A stretch of DNA of 64,000 nucleotides from Peribacillus frigoritolerans (GTDB lineage Bacteria > Bacillota > Bacilli > Bacillales > DSM-1321): the NCBI RefSeq assembly GCF_040250305.1, contig NZ_CP158190.1:3070001-3134000 (forward strand). The letters run 5' to 3'. A program made the position numbers and the translations under genes. The notes beneath the pieces were generated by a model, which was not told the DNA's origin, did not search any database, and saw nothing but the letters and a program-made list of their open reading frames with translations. This document shows positions 8,736 through 17,593 of this stretch, piece by piece; within the stretch, counting starts at the first letter, position 1; each line of letters begins with the position of its first letter.

Positions 8736-10865
8736 TTAGCACCTTTCGTTTTCCAGTCCTGCTTTAACCAAGATCGCTTTAATCATAAAGTAGGAAATAT
8801 GCTCAGGCAGTGCTTCTTTTAATGGTTTCAATTTTTCAGAATCCAATTGTTTCGCAGTTTCCAAAACAAGATCAAAATCTTTCTCCAAGAAAATCTCATC
8901 CCAATTGATATCCAAGTGTTCTTCTGCACACTTTAATAAATGATTTTCAATTGAAATGGAAGACAGTCCTCTCAATGTCCCTATTTCCTTGATGGATTTG
9001 CCTTCCTGATATAAGCGATAGCTTTCTAAGTGAGATGGTTTAGTAGCTCGCTTTACCGTTTCCTTTGTAACCATAGTATTCGTTTCTAATTCTGGATGTG
9101 CCTGTACATACTGGGAAATCCCTTGTAAAAACATGGCTCCGAAGCGTTCGAATTTCTGCATCCCCACCCCTTTAACTTCCAGGAATTCCTCTTCCGTCCT
9201 CGGCAGTTTGACGGCCATATCTTTCAAAGATGCATCGGAAAAAATAATGAATGGAGGTACATTTTCCTTAATAGCCAATTCTTTTCTTAACTGTCTCAAC
9301 TCTTCAAACAACCCATGATCCGCACTGATGCTGCTTACTTTTTTTATTTCCTTACGCAGTACTTTTTTCTGTCCCAATAGAACTTCCCTGCCAGCATTGG
9401 TAACTTTAAGTACCGGAAACTGGCCGCCCGTCATTTCGATATACTGTTTTGCTGTCAGGAAATCAATGAAATCACCTACATCCTTCGCTGATTGATCATT
9501 GATGATTCCATAGGTTGAGAGCTTCTGGAATCCGAACTCTTCAATTTTCTTATTGCGTGATCCCGTAAGCACTTGGGAAATCATCGTTTTACCGAATCGC
9601 TCACCCATTCTCAACATGCATGAAAGAACCATCTGTGCCTGTGTAGTTACTTCAACAGAGTCACGTTTATCTGTACAATTTTCGCAATGACCGCAATCCT
9701 CGGGGTTTTCTTCTCCAAAGTATTGCAGAATAAAGGCTTGCAAGCACCCTTCGGTAAAACAATAATCCTTCATTCTGTTCAGTTTCTTCAATTCCTGGGC
9801 TTGCCACTCCTGCGAGGGATTTGATTGATCAATCAAGAAACGCTGTATCTGCATATCCTGAGGGGAATATAAAAGGATACATTCACTATCCAAACCATCC
9901 CTCCCTGCACGGCCCGCTTCCTGGTAATAACTCTCCATGTTCTTTGGAGTTTGGTAATGGATGACGTATCTAACATTCGATTTATCGATTCCCATACCAA
10001 AGGCTGATGTCGCTACCATCAAGGGTATGTCATCACGAATGAATTGATCTTGCTGTTCCGAACGGTCTTGTTCATTCATGCCAGCATGGTATCGACCTGT
10101 TTTGAATCCCGCTTTTATAAGCTTCGCATACAAGGAATCGACTTCTTTCCTAGTGGCTGCATAGATGATACCCGATTCATTTTTGTTTTTCTCTAGATAG
10201 CGCATTAAAAACCGGCCGCGATTTTCTTCTTTCACTACGGAAAAGAACAGGTTATCTCTGGAAAATCCCGTTGATATTGTATGCTGCTCTGATATTCCGA
10301 GCGACTGACATATATCGTCCGTCACATGCGGTGTGGCTGTTGCGGTTAACGCCAGTACTGTCGGAGCTGATGGCATGTTTTTCAATAAGGTTTGGATTTT
10401 TAAATAGCTTGGTCTGAAGTCATGACCCCATTGAGATATACAGTGGGCCTCATCGATGGCTACCAATGAAATATCCACATTAAATAAATCCTGTTGAAAT
10501 GCAGGATTTTCCAATCGTTCCGGCGCCAAATAAACCAACTTATATCTTCCGTGTTTAATATCGTTCATTCTATTGGATGATTCCAACCCAGAAATGGAGC
10601 TATTAAGAAACGTGGCATCAATCCCAGTTTGTTCGAGGGCATCTACTTGGTCCTTCATCAAGGAAATTAGTGGGGATATAACGAGTGTTACACCTGGTAA
10701 CAGAAGTGCTGGAATTTGGTAACATATTGATTTACCTCCGCCGGTAGGCATGATTCCCGCCGTGTTTATTCCTCCCAACACCTGTTCGATAATCTGTTCC
10801 TGACCTTTTCGGAATGACTCATAACCAAAGTATTCTTGTAAATATTCACGTGCTTTTTCCATCAA
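8736..10865 (-). CDS. recQ: ATP-dependent DNA helicase RecQ
   Basis: A 709-residue SF2 helicase. Walker A TGGGKS is at 41-46, DEAH at 138-141 followed by the RecQ aromatic-rich loop (CISQWGHDFRPSY), and helicase-C motifs include YQEAGRAGRDG. The RQC zinc site has CFTEGC...CGHCENC (about 373-402). An HRDC domain ('TEEEFLEVKGVGMQKFE') follows, then a C-terminal helix-turn-helix (GKSIKEIGTLRGLSSISIENH). The extra HTH makes it longer than the ~590-residue classical RecQ. RecQ unwinds DNA 3'-5' in recombination and fork repair. TTG at 10865 has AGGAGG at 9 bases; the adjacent ATG at 10862 is the alternative. Confidence 0.95.
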   Translation of the reverse strand: MMEKAREYLQEYFGYESFRKGQEQIIEQVLGGINTAGIMPTGGGKSICYQIPALLLPGVTLVISPLISLMKDQVDALEQTGIDATFLNSSISGLESSNRMNDIKHGRYKLVYLAPERLENPAFQQDLFNVDISLVAIDEAHCISQWGHDFRPSYLKIQTLLKNMPSAPTVLALTATATPHVTDDICQSLGISEQHTISTGFSRDNLFFSVVKEENRGRFLMRYLEKNKNESGIIYAATRKEVDSLYAKLIKAGFKTGRYHAGMNEQDRSEQQDQFIRDDIPLMVATSAFGMGIDKSNVRYVIHYQTPKNMESYYQEAGRAGRDGLDSECILLYSPQDMQIQRFLIDQSNPSQEWQAQELKKLNRMKDYCFTEGCLQAFILQYFGEENPEDCGHCENCTDKRDSVEVTTQAQMVLSCMLRMGERFGKTMISQVLTGSRNKKIEEFGFQKLSTYGIINDQSAKDVGDFIDFLTAKQYIEMTGGQFPVLKVTNAGREVLLGQKKVLRKEIKKVSSISADHGLFEELRQLRKELAIKENVPPFIIFSDASLKDMAVKLPRTEEEFLEVKGVGMQKFERFGAMFLQGISQYVQAHPELETNTMVTKETVKRATKPSHLESYRLYQEGKSIKEIGTLRGLSSISIENHLLKCAEEHLDINWDEIFLEKDFDLVLETAKQLDSEKLKPLKEALPEHISYFMIKAILVKAGLENERC

Positions 10866-10951
10866 TTTACTATTCCTCCTATTTATCTTCTAAGGATTTA
10901 TAAGGATCTATTTCTTCCATTGTACCTGCTTTTCCCGACAACCTAAAGGAC

Positions 10952-10986
10952 AAAAAAAGCAGACACATTATGTCTGTGTCTGCTTT
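10952..10986 (-). terminator. Terminator of the LysM-3D gene
   Basis: Stem AAGCAGACACA/TGTGTCTGCTT followed on the minus strand by seven T. Confidence 0.9.
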
Positions 10987-11018
10987 ATAAATATATAAAC
11001 ATGTTTTGCATGGTTAAA

Positions 11019-11852
11019 TTAATTCAGGATTTGCACTTTAACGTTTTTAACGCCCCAATTCACGGCATCCTGTTCGTTTGGAACAAAAATGTCCACTCTG
11101 TTCCCTTTGATGGCACTGCCTGTATCGGCTGCCGTTGCGTATCCATAACCTTCAACATAAACCTTTGATCCTAGTGGAATGACTGAAGGGTCCACGGCAA
11201 TCACCTTTGCATCAGGATTAGCTTTCAAGTCCACTCCTGTGGCTGTTGTTCCGCTGCAGCCTTGACAATCAGCCGTATATGCGGTTGCACTTACAGTAAT
11301 CTCTTTTCCAGATTCTGCTTGATCTTGGGATTCATTATTTGTGTCTGCTGGTACCGATTGTTCAACTGGTTCTGATTGTTCAACTGGTTGCGATTGTTCA
11401 ACCGGCTTTGTTTGTTCTGCTGGCTTGGTTTGTTCTGCTGGTTCGGATTGCTCTGCTTTCTGTGCAGGCTCTACACTAGCAGCTTCGACTTTGTTAGCTG
11501 CCGGTTTAATGACCAGTTCTTGACCAGGATGGATTGTATCTGAATTTAAACCGTTCCAAGATTTAATATCATTTACCGCTACATCATATTTGTGTGCAAT
11601 TCCCGATAATGTGTCCCCTGACTTTACTTTATAATGCTCTTCTTGAGAAATATGTATGGTTTCTCCGGCATAAATCGCGTCTGAAGACAAATCGTTCCAA
11701 GACTTAATATCTTCTACTGATACTTTATATGTTTGAGATATCCCCCATAATGTGTCTCCATCTTTCACTTTGACATCTTCTGCTTGTACCGGAATTGTGA
11801 ATGCACCGGATATAGCAGCCGCTGCCGCTAACGATAAGATTGATTTTTTCAT
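11019..11852 (-). CDS. yocH: Secreted LysM-3D cell-wall protein, YocH-like
   Basis: 277 residues. A signal peptide ends near IPVQA-ED (24/25). Two LysM domains (about 26-70 and 73-116, each with DGDTLWGI or SGDTLSGI) bind peptidoglycan. A linker at 117-182 consists of short repeats such as AEQTKP/VEQSQP. The C-terminal 3D domain (about 186-277) contains the family pattern DTGSAIKGNRVDIF with its three conserved Asp. B. subtilis YocH is a WalR-controlled autolysin; the 3D fold is related to lytic transglycosylases. Two TGT(A/T)-type half sites 11 bp apart at 11926-11943 loosely resemble a WalR box with three mismatches. Start follows AAGGAGG. Confidence 0.85.
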   Translation of the reverse strand: MKKSILSLAAAAAISGAFTIPVQAEDVKVKDGDTLWGISQTYKVSVEDIKSWNDLSSDAIYAGETIHISQEEHYKVKSGDTLSGIAHKYDVAVNDIKSWNGLNSDTIHPGQELVIKPAANKVEAASVEPAQKAEQSEPAEQTKPAEQTKPVEQSQPVEQSEPVEQSVPADTNNESQDQAESGKEITVSATAYTADCQGCSGTTATGVDLKANPDAKVIAVDPSVIPLGSKVYVEGYGYATAADTGSAIKGNRVDIFVPNEQDAVNWGVKNVKVQILN

Positions 11853-12045
11853 ATGTTGTTACCTCCTTGTGAGCTGCTTTATAAGCTACGAGTTAAATCT
11901 TAACATAGTTTTTTTCTATACAAAGAACAAACAGATAAAGAATAGATGACAAACATCACAGTAAGATAACGGGACTATAACAAGGTTTTATAATATTCTG
12001 AAAAAACATCATTTTCCAGATAATTCCCTTTCCAGACCAGAGGAG

Positions 12046-12076
12046 TCATATTATGCATTAACCAGGCATAAAAATT
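12046..12076 (+). promoter_or_regulatory. Sigma-E-type promoter of cotJABC
   Basis: TCATATT at 12046-12052 matches the sigma-E -35 consensus KMATATT. After a 14-base spacer, CATAAAAAT at 12067-12075 matches the -10 CATACAHT closely. It lies 35 bases before the cotJA start codon. The B. subtilis cotJ operon is known to be sigma-E dependent, which agrees. Confidence 0.8.
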
Positions 12077-12109
12077 AGAGGCTATATCTTTACAAAGGAG
12101 GTATTTTTT

Positions 12110-12343
12110 GTGACTCGCGAAAAGACTTTTACCTTAGTTAAGTCATATAAACCTTTCCATAGTAAATTCGATCCGTGTCCGCCTATTGGGAGAAAGTATT
12201 ACAGGACACCTCCTAATTTGTATATTAATTTTCAACCGCCTAATATGGAGCAGTTCACACCTGAGGAAGCTTTGAAATACGGTACACTTTGGAAATTCTT
12301 TTATGATTTTTATGATAATCCATATCGGGAAAGGGAGACGTAA
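12110..12343 (+). CDS. cotJA: Spore coat associated protein CotJA
   Basis: 77-residue Pro/Tyr-rich protein with the CotJA pattern (KSYKPFHSKFDPCPPIGRKY; YNPPN-like middle). GTG start at 12110 behind AAAGGAGG. It is the first gene of cotJABC; in B. subtilis these three proteins assemble as part of the inner coat under sigma-E control. Its stop codon abuts the cotJB start. Confidence 0.9.
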   Translation: MTREKTFTLVKSYKPFHSKFDPCPPIGRKYYRTPPNLYINFQPPNMEQFTPEEALKYGTLWKFFYDFYDNPYRERET

Positions 12344-12610
12344 ATGAATAAGAAACTGGATGATGAATATTATCAGTTGCTTGAACAAATACAGGCTGCC
12401 GATTTCGTACTTGTCGAGTTGACTCTTTATTTGGATACACATCCTAACGACCAGCAGGCTTTACAGCAATTCAATCAATTTCATGAATACTCAAAACAAC
12501 TGAAATCGGTTTTTGAGCCTAAATATGGTCCATTATTGGGATTTGGAAACAGTCCAGGCGGTGAAAATAAATGGGAATGGGGCCAAGGCCCTTGGCCATG
12601 GCAGGTATAA
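12344..12610 (+). CDS. cotJB: Spore coat protein CotJB
   Basis: 88 residues, with the family's helical N-terminus ([23 protein letters not shown]) and a Trp/Gly-rich tail ([11 protein letters not shown]). It starts directly after the cotJA stop, with AAAGGGAG in the end of cotJA serving as ribosome binding site, so the two are coupled. The role is in coat assembly together with CotJC. Confidence 0.9.
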   Translation: MNKKLDDEYYQLLEQIQAADFVLVELTLYLDTHPNDQQALQQFNQFHEYSKQLKSVFEPKYGPLLGFGNSPGGENKWEWGQGPWPWQV

Positions 12611-12623
12611 GGAGAGATGAGCT

Positions 12624-13193
12624 ATGTGGGTTTATGAAAAGAAGCTGCAATATCCAGTTAAAGTAAGAGACTGTAATCCTCGATTGGCTAAATATTTAAT
12701 AGAACAATACGGGGGTGCTGATGGTGAGTTGGCTGCAGCACTCCGTTACTTAAATCAACGATATACAATACCGGATAAAGTGATTGGTCTGCTGACGGAT
12801 ATCGGAACGGAAGAATTTGCCCATCTCGAAATGATCGCCACGATGATTTATAAGCTTACAAAAGATGCCACACCTCAGCAGATGGCTGCCGCCGGACTAG
12901 GGGACCATTATGTCAATCATGATAGTGCCCTTTATTATCATGACGCAGCGGGGAATCCATGGACCGCCACTTATATCCAAGCCAAAGGAGATCCGATTGC
13001 AGATTTATATGAAGATATCGCCGCTGAGGAGAAAGCCAGAGCAACCTACCAATGGTTGATTGACATCTCGGATGATCCTGATATCAATGATTCCCTCAGG
13101 TTTTTGCGTGAGAGGGAAATTATCCATTCGATGAGGTTTAGGGAAGCTGTGGAGATTTTAAAAGAAGAAAAAGGTAAAAAGAAGTTTTTTTAA
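12624..13193 (+). CDS. cotJC: Spore coat protein CotJC, manganese-catalase family
   Basis: 189 residues of ferritin-like four-helix fold related to manganese catalase. Metal-ligand-type motifs are visible: the Glu of ELAAALRYLNQRY, EEFAHLEMI, EEKARATYQ and REREIIHSMRF. The third gene of the operon, 13 bases after cotJB with AAGGAG. Family members sit in the spore coat, where a peroxide-protective role has been proposed; catalytic activity is inference. A bidirectional terminator follows. Confidence 0.92.
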   Translation: MWVYEKKLQYPVKVRDCNPRLAKYLIEQYGGADGELAAALRYLNQRYTIPDKVIGLLTDIGTEEFAHLEMIATMIYKLTKDATPQQMAAAGLGDHYVNHDSALYYHDAAGNPWTATYIQAKGDPIADLYEDIAAEEKARATYQWLIDISDDPDINDSLRFLREREIIHSMRFREAVEILKEEKGKKKFF

Positions 13194-13209
13194 TGAAATT
13201 CACAAGAAA

Positions 13210-13240
13210 AAAGACAGCGGAGAAAATCCGCTGCCTTTTT
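13210..13240. terminator. Bidirectional terminator between cotJC and cvfB
   Basis: Stem GACAGCGGA/TCCGCTGCC with A-run before and T-run after. The two genes converge here. Confidence 0.9.
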
Positions 13241-14112
13241 CATTTACGGTCTGAAGAATATGTCCATCCATCTTCCTGGTAAATCTTTTCTTCTTTCATC
13301 AGTTTGCCGAGAGCACGCTTGAACGCTCCCTTGCTCAAACCGAAGTGAAATTTGATATCATCAGCTGGCGTTTTGTCACCATAAGGCATTGCACCGCCGC
13401 GATTCATTAAATAAGTGAAAATGACATCGGCATCTTCCCCCATTAAATCTTGTTTAAAGGGGATTAAAGAAACGTTAAGCGTTCCATCTTCTTTACTATC
13501 AATGACGCGCCCTTCAACTAATTCACCAAGACGGGGCTCCTCCTTGCGTTCACTTTCGTGAATGAAACAGCGGTACCCTTCTTGTGAAATAAAGAAAGAT
13601 CCAACCATAAGCAAACGATAGACATTTCCCTTAATACTGGTGTTACGAATTCCTTTTAAAGGGGCTTTTACTGCAATCTCCTGAATGACATCTTCGGTTG
13701 CAAGTTTACCAAACAGGCGATCATGACGATCTGTCTTCAGGGATACATATAGACGATCACCAACCTCGGGCCATAATCGATCTATATTCGGAAGGTCGTC
13801 CAGAGATACAAGAATATCTTTGGAAAGACCGATGTCAACAAAAACACCCAGTTTCCTTTTCACATTGACAACTTCCGCCCAGCCATACTGATCAATCTGG
13901 ATTTCGGGTATCTTCATTGTCGCTGTTAGCCTTGCTTGTTTGTCATGGTAGATGAACACAGTTACTTCATCGCCAATCTCAAGTTCCGTTCCTTCATTCA
14001 TTTCATTATGATGAAGTAAGACATCTTCTGAACCATCCGTTAAAAACCATCCGAAATCAGCCTTACGTTCCACTTCTAACTCTACAGCCATGCCGGCCTG
14101 AATTTTTTGCAT
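13240..14112 (-). CDS. cvfB: S1 RNA-binding protein CvfB/YitL
   Basis: 290 residues. Three S1-like beta-barrels occupy about 1-65, 70-140 and 150-220. A winged helix follows at about 225-285 (FTYLMNRGGAMPYGDKTP, SKGAFKRALGKLM). This is the CvfB/YitL family, linked in Staphylococcus to virulence regulation through RNA binding; in Bacillus its target is not defined. Start behind AGGAGG at 10 bases. Monocistronic. Confidence 0.9.
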   Translation of the reverse strand: MQKIQAGMAVELEVERKADFGWFLTDGSEDVLLHHNEMNEGTELEIGDEVTVFIYHDKQARLTATMKIPEIQIDQYGWAEVVNVKRKLGVFVDIGLSKDILVSLDDLPNIDRLWPEVGDRLYVSLKTDRHDRLFGKLATEDVIQEIAVKAPLKGIRNTSIKGNVYRLLMVGSFFISQEGYRCFIHESERKEEPRLGELVEGRVIDSKEDGTLNVSLIPFKQDLMGEDADVIFTYLMNRGGAMPYGDKTPADDIKFHFGLSKGAFKRALGKLMKEEKIYQEDGWTYSSDRK

Positions 14113-14233
14113 GTATAAAAATCCTCCTGTAACTTACCTTTACCTACAATTGTACCCAATTATTTATTTTTCCAACATATTTGAATTTATCATTTTTTTG
14201 TTGTTCTGTATACCTATTACGGTTTTTTATTTT

Positions 14234-17122
14234 TTAACCCTTGTTTTCTTCATGGAATGCCTGCGGAACCAGAATATGCCCTTGTTTACCGTTACTTAAT
14301 AAAGTATGCATGATCACTTTGGATAATTGGCTCGGTTTATACGGTTTAACTAAATAATCCTTTGCTCCCAAGGAAATTCCCTTCTCCCTTTCGTCAAGAG
14401 CGGTCGATACAAAAACGGGAATCTCATTCAAGTCAGCGGAACCTTTTAATTCCCTCAAGATCGTCCAGCCGTCCATCTCACCCTCTTCAAGAAGGATATC
14501 CAGTACAATGGCATCAGGAGGTGAGCTTTTTAGCTTTTGAAATGCCTTTCTACCACTTTTGAAATAGCTGACGTGGAAGCCACTGTCCATCAATTCATAT
14601 TTTAACAGTTCCGCTAAGTTAATATCATCTTCAATGACCATAATTTCATGGCTCAGTTTTCTTGACTGTCCATCATTGTTCAGTCCAACTTCTTTCAGAG
14701 TTACTCTGGGTAAGGATATGGTGAATGTACTTCCATGTCCATAATTCGAAACCACCGTAACATTTCCGCCGTGTGACTTTATGATTTCATCAACGATGGC
14801 TAATCCAAGGCCGGTTCCTCCAATCCGCCTGCGATCTGAATTATCTACCCTATAAAATTTCTGGAATAAATGCGGCAGTGATTCTTTTGGGATGCCTAAC
14901 CCCTCATCCTGGATATCGATGGAAAGCATATCGTCCCTGCTATATACAAGGACAGAGATCCTTCCCCCATCCGGAGAATATTTGATTGCATTGCTTAATA
15001 GGTTGGAAAAGGCTTGTTCAATTTTTAAGCGATCTCCTAGAATCATTAAATCCGTGGTTTCAATATTGAGCCGAATATCATGCTGTGCTGTATTAATTTC
15101 TAAATGTTCAATTACCTTTTGAATTAATGGAATGATTTCCACATATTTTTTATCATATATCTGTTTACCGGACTCCATTTTTTGAACATCCAAGAAATCA
15201 TTGATAAGTGCGGTAAGCCTTTTTGCTTCATTATAGATTGTCTGTAAATATTTTGTCTGCCTTTCGGGTTTCAATGTTTTGTTCAGCATCAGTTCGGTAA
15301 AACCAAGGACGCTTGCAAGCGGTGTCCTTAATTCATGACTTACTGTACTGACAAATTCGGACTTCATTTGATCCACTTCATATTCTTTTGTAATATCACG
15401 ATAAACCAAAATTGTACCATAACCTTCTTCGCGATAATGCAGTGTCTCAAGATATACTTTTATTACCTGATTACTCTCTTCCTTTTTGAATGTAAAACTT
15501 CGTTCTTCATAATTTACCCCCTCCAGATTATCAATAGCTTCATCCATTGCATGTAAAAACCTCTCCCCCTCCATTTGACCAGCCATTTCAGCACTCCACG
15601 TTTCCCATGGCAGGTCAATTATTTGCTCAGGAAAAGAACCTGTTTTAAAAATATCGCAAAATGGCTGATTGACCTGAATGACCTTTCTTTCCTGATCAAT
15701 CAATTGGATACCTTCCTGAATCGTGTTCAGGATGTCCTGATTCAGCCTCCTATTCTCTTCCGTCTGTTCGTAAAGCTTGATCTTGTCAAGCGACGTTGAA
15801 ATTTGCTTAGCCAACGTTTCGCATTCTTCCACTTCCTGATCGGTAAACGGGGTCCCATACCTGCTGAAAACCATGATGGCATCCACTTCTTTAAACGTGG
15901 ATAAAACCGGAAGATATAAATCATAACTGTAATTCTTATTTTCGTGATACCCTTTCTCAGCCACATCTTGTTCTCTCTTTATTGTGAAGGGTTTCTTCTC
16001 TTCAAGAAGACGATGATTCAAACCGCTGTGGATATTATTCCGGAATTGCCGTACGCCATTTTCAGATATTCCGAATGACGAGAAGGCATCTTCATGAACT
16101 AAAGCAATCATTCCCCGATCGGCAGAAATCAATCTGCTCATATTAAGGACAATGCTTTTTAACACTTCCTTTTTATCTAAAGTAGATGATATACCATTGA
16201 TCAGTTCATTCCTCCTCGTGAGCTTCTGCTCATTATCAGTGATGATTCCAAGTGTTGCTTGAAGTTCATTTTGCTGGGCTTGAAGTTCATCCTGCTGTGC
16301 AAGGAGTTCTTCATTATGCGCCATCAGTTCCTGCTCTTTTTCCTGAACGCTTGTAAACATTTTTTTGAATGCAATTGACAAAACCCCAAGCTCATCCCTA
16401 CGGTTTTCCTTGACGGAAATAACAGCCTCCCGTCCAGCTGCAATTTCATTCGCCGCTATTGAAAAATCCGAAAGAGGTCTTCCTATGTTCCTGATGATCG
16501 ATCTGACAATGAATAAGAAGATGAATAAAAAAATAAGGACGAATCCGACAAAGGCTCCTTGAATAATGGACTGCTCTTTCGTGAGATCATTCACATTTTT
16601 ATCGAGCCTTTCCGTTAAAGTGCCAGAGTAAGATTTAATAGTACTTCGAAGATTCGTAATTTGTGCCGTAATTTCAGTACTATCCATTTTTTCAACCTCT
16701 AACTCCCCCCTTTTTTCGGAATCAAAGAAGGATGGTAGAACTCCACTAAAATAATATTCAGTAAATGTCTCAAGCTCATTGGAGATATTCTTATCCTCCT
16801 TTGTATTAGCAATCTCCTTAAACGCTTCAATATTCTCCGAAATTGAGGTTTCCTCATTTAATGCCTTATCCTTCAATGCATCATTATCGAATGCTATATA
16901 TCCCTTAATATCTAAAAAGACCGTATTATATTGATCGAATATTTCATCCATCAACAATTGTTTATCCACAATGCTTTGCCTCTGTTGGATATATTCTGCA
17001 TTCAAAGACTGCAAAATATAAAACAAAATCCCTGTTCCGACAATAAATAAAATGATGCAACCCGTCATTAAAGAGACTACCTGCCTAGATAGGCTTTTAG
17101 TAAAGTAAGGATTCAGTTTCAT
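14234..17122 (-). CDS. Hybrid sensor histidine kinase/response regulator (HAMP-GAF-PAS-HisKA-HATPase-REC)
   Basis: 962 residues. Membrane helices at about 13-38 and 187-208 enclose a helical extracytoplasmic sensor of the CHASE3/four-helix type. HAMP is at about 210-262, followed by a heptad-rich coiled coil (AQQDELQAQQNELQAT). A GAF domain covers about 310-450 and PAS 465-580. HisKA has SHELRTPLASVLGF with His596. HATPase_c has NLLSNAIKYSPDGG and GGTGLGLAI. REC starts near 826 with phospho-acceptor Asp875 in VLDILLEEGEMDG, which has a two-residue insertion after the usual DxxxP position, and ends with KP. It overlaps the receiver gene before it by 26 bases, so the two are coupled. Confidence 0.92.
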   Translation of the reverse strand: MKLNPYFTKSLSRQVVSLMTGCIILFIVGTGILFYILQSLNAEYIQQRQSIVDKQLLMDEIFDQYNTVFLDIKGYIAFDNDALKDKALNEETSISENIEAFKEIANTKEDKNISNELETFTEYYFSGVLPSFFDSEKRGELEVEKMDSTEITAQITNLRSTIKSYSGTLTERLDKNVNDLTKEQSIIQGAFVGFVLIFLFIFLFIVRSIIRNIGRPLSDFSIAANEIAAGREAVISVKENRRDELGVLSIAFKKMFTSVQEKEQELMAHNEELLAQQDELQAQQNELQATLGIITDNEQKLTRRNELINGISSTLDKKEVLKSIVLNMSRLISADRGMIALVHEDAFSSFGISENGVRQFRNNIHSGLNHRLLEEKKPFTIKREQDVAEKGYHENKNYSYDLYLPVLSTFKEVDAIMVFSRYGTPFTDQEVEECETLAKQISTSLDKIKLYEQTEENRRLNQDILNTIQEGIQLIDQERKVIQVNQPFCDIFKTGSFPEQIIDLPWETWSAEMAGQMEGERFLHAMDEAIDNLEGVNYEERSFTFKKEESNQVIKVYLETLHYREEGYGTILVYRDITKEYEVDQMKSEFVSTVSHELRTPLASVLGFTELMLNKTLKPERQTKYLQTIYNEAKRLTALINDFLDVQKMESGKQIYDKKYVEIIPLIQKVIEHLEINTAQHDIRLNIETTDLMILGDRLKIEQAFSNLLSNAIKYSPDGGRISVLVYSRDDMLSIDIQDEGLGIPKESLPHLFQKFYRVDNSDRRRIGGTGLGLAIVDEIIKSHGGNVTVVSNYGHGSTFTISLPRVTLKEVGLNNDGQSRKLSHEIMVIEDDINLAELLKYELMDSGFHVSYFKSGRKAFQKLKSSPPDAIVLDILLEEGEMDGWTILRELKGSADLNEIPVFVSTALDEREKGISLGAKDYLVKPYKPSQLSKVIMHTLLSNGKQGHILVPQAFHEENKG

Positions 17123-17480
17123 GCAAAATGACCTCTATTTTTTCTATTAATTTTAACGGACTAAATGGTTTGGCCATGAAATAATCCGCACCAGCTTCCA
17201 ATATCCTTTCTTGTTCAAATTGTTGGCTTTTTGCAGATAACATCAAGATTTTCCCTTGGTTTTTGATTTCAGAGGACTGGATTTTTTCAATGATTTCCAA
17301 TCCGGTATATCCAGGCATCATATAATCTAGAATGATAAGATCATACGTATTGCTTTCGAGAAGCTGTACGGCCTCCATTCCATCCGCTGCTTCGTCAACC
17401 TCATAATCTTCATCCTCTAATGTGTCAACCACGAGCATTCGTAACACTTCCTCATCCTCCGCTAATAAAATACGCTTCAT
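17097..17480 (-). CDS. Stand-alone receiver-domain response regulator
   Basis: 127-residue REC domain without output domain. Acidic pair EDEE near the N-terminus, phospho-acceptor Asp in LIILDYMMPGYTG, Ser of LMLSAKS and Lys of AKPFSP are all present. The second of two ATGs (17480) is chosen because GGAGG is 7 bases before it. It overlaps the hybrid kinase start. Such a single-domain regulator could shuttle phosphate between the hybrid kinase and the HPt domain of the gene upstream; that is inference. Confidence 0.9.
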   Translation of the reverse strand: MKRILLAEDEEVLRMLVVDTLEDEDYEVDEAADGMEAVQLLESNTYDLIILDYMMPGYTGLEIIEKIQSSEIKNQGKILMLSAKSQQFEQERILEAGADYFMAKPFSPLKLIEKIEVILHETESLLY

Positions 17481-17593
17481 CATTCATCCTCCTAATTAAC
17501 CTTCACTCGAATGGTGCCTTACCTCCTGAAGTATTTAGACACCATTTTGCAAATAGAAATCCATCAATGCATAACTGAAAATCCGTTTGCAAT

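Noticed and set aside
11341..11523. Cysteine/serine-rich small protein opposite yocH
   Set aside because: It arises from the antisense reading of the EQ/KP linker repeats in the LysM-3D protein.
11926..11943. WalR box upstream of yocH as a separate feature
   Set aside because: Three mismatches to TGTWAH-N5-TGTWAH; mentioned only under the gene.
12143..12442. Open frames opposite cotJA and cotJB
   Set aside because: They are antisense shadows of well-supported coat genes, without ribosome binding sites or recognisable motifs.
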